Below are positions 8,503-8,798 of a DNA stretch of 8,798 nucleotides, piece by piece; positions within the stretch are counted from its first letter, which is position 1; every line of letters begins with the position of its first letter. The notes below the pieces were generated by a model that was not told where the DNA came from, did not search any database, and was given only the letters and a program-made list of their open reading frames with translations. The DNA comes from Gammaproteobacteria bacterium (GTDB lineage Bacteria > Pseudomonadota > Gammaproteobacteria > Chromatiales > Chromatiaceae). The position numbers were made by a program, and so were the translations under genes. The stretch lies in contig JAGVUH010000109.1 of NCBI GenBank assembly GCA_019136395.1, positions 1 through 8,798 of the forward strand, in the 5' to 3' direction.

Positions 8503-8556
8503 CCTCCTGGCATTCAGTTTCACCCGATCACTGAGCAACATAGTACAACGGCCGTT
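8503..8556 (-). promoter_or_regulatory. creA ribosome-binding site, tentative -10 and adjacent palindrome
   Basis: AGGAGG (8503-8508 on the minus strand) fixes the creA start. Upstream, TACTAT (8540-8545) is a possible -10 with four of six consensus bases, but no convincing -35 stands 16-18 bp further up. A perfect 10-base palindrome, AACGGCCGTT, lies at 8547-8556 just upstream of that -10, within the presumed spacer, where a repressor could act. The promoter call is weak; the ribosome-binding site is firm. Confidence 0.4.
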
Positions 8557-8674
8557 CAGCCAGCGCGGGACGATTCCAGGCATGCTGCCGTCACCTTGCA
8601 ACCCATCGTTGCCCATCACCGACTCCCAGCACCTTGCCGGTATGAGACGGCCGATCCCTATCGTGACGGGTCGA

Positions 8675-8736
8675 ATTTCCCAACAAAGCCATTTTCCCCA
8701 GCAGTCATCAAGGATCAGATTTCCAAACGAAGCCAT
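8675..8736. repeat. Pair of imperfect 18-nt direct repeats
   Basis: ATTTCCCAACAAAGCCAT (8675-8692) recurs as ATTTCCAAACGAAGCCAT (8719-8736), with 16 of 18 bases identical and the starts 44 bp apart, about four helical turns. Both copies are AT-richer than the rest of the window. They lie 180-240 bp upstream of the creA start. The family is not recognised. Confidence 0.6.
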
Positions 8737-8798
8737 CTGCCTCTTGGCCGCGATGGATGGCCTAGACGGCATCCACCTTGGGACGCGCGGGGTCGGGG

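Larger units (their letters stand above)
8495..8798. other. Non-coding region upstream of creA, to window end
   Basis: These 304 bases have visibly lower GC than the genes and no recognisable coding sequence. Apart from the creA signals and the direct-repeat pair, two small hairpins can be drawn: GCAAC-CCATC-GTTGC (8598-8612), and TGGATG (8754-8759) with CATCCA (8770-8775). A minus-strand open frame from 8772 to 8482 would encode 96 residues with no family resemblance and would overlap creA. I treat it as chance. Nothing shows what lies beyond 8798. Confidence 0.5.

Noticed and set aside
8482..8772. 96-codon minus-strand frame upstream of creA
   Set aside because: No family resemblance, overlaps the start of creA, and spans the direct repeats and the creA promoter region; most likely chance.

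Overview
The window is about 8.8 kb of high-GC (roughly two thirds G+C by eye), densely coding bacterial chromosome carrying conserved housekeeping genes. Every recognisable product is closest to gammaproteobacterial versions recalled from memory: IspB, L21, L27, ObgE, ProB and CreA align almost end to end with the E. coli proteins, and the tRNA-Pro(CGG) resembles E. coli proK and encodes its own CCA. The strong GC bias, the ispB / rplU-rpmA-obgE-proB block next to creA, and a heptameric tandem repeat would fit a high-GC gammaproteobacterium, possibly a Chromatiales-type purple sulfur bacterium. That placement is inference, because no marker here fixes the genus.

Layout: (1) positions 2-3427, plus strand, are the C-terminal 1,141 codons of tamB, whose 5' end lies outside the window. 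(2) Positions 3428-3624 are a short intergenic stretch with a GGATGAG heptamer array. (3) On the minus strand, ispB (start 4681) is followed after 11 nt by a tRNA-Pro(CGG) gene, so tamB and the ispB-tRNA unit converge. (4) Positions 4682-4912 are a divergent promoter region with good sigma-70-type promoters for ispB (leftward) and rplU (rightward). (5) Rightward come rplU and rpmA (ribosomal proteins L21 and L27), a strong intrinsic terminator, a C-rich leader, obgE (ribosome-assembly GTPase) and proB (glutamate 5-kinase). (6) creA (small exported protein) is on the minus strand, convergent with proB. (7) The last 304 bases hold the creA upstream region, with lower-GC non-coding sequence and a pair of 18-nt direct repeats.

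Functionally, rplU, rpmA and obgE all serve the large ribosomal subunit; proB starts proline synthesis; ispB makes the polyprenyl tail of respiratory quinones; tamB belongs to envelope biogenesis. I see no mobile element, CRISPR array, phage gene, toxin-antitoxin pair or new multigene system. The items worth a second look are small: an acidic lower-GC insert in TamB, a Thr-to-Leu change in a conserved ProB motif, an obgE start without a Shine-Dalgarno in a C-rich leader, and short repeats in the intergenic regions.
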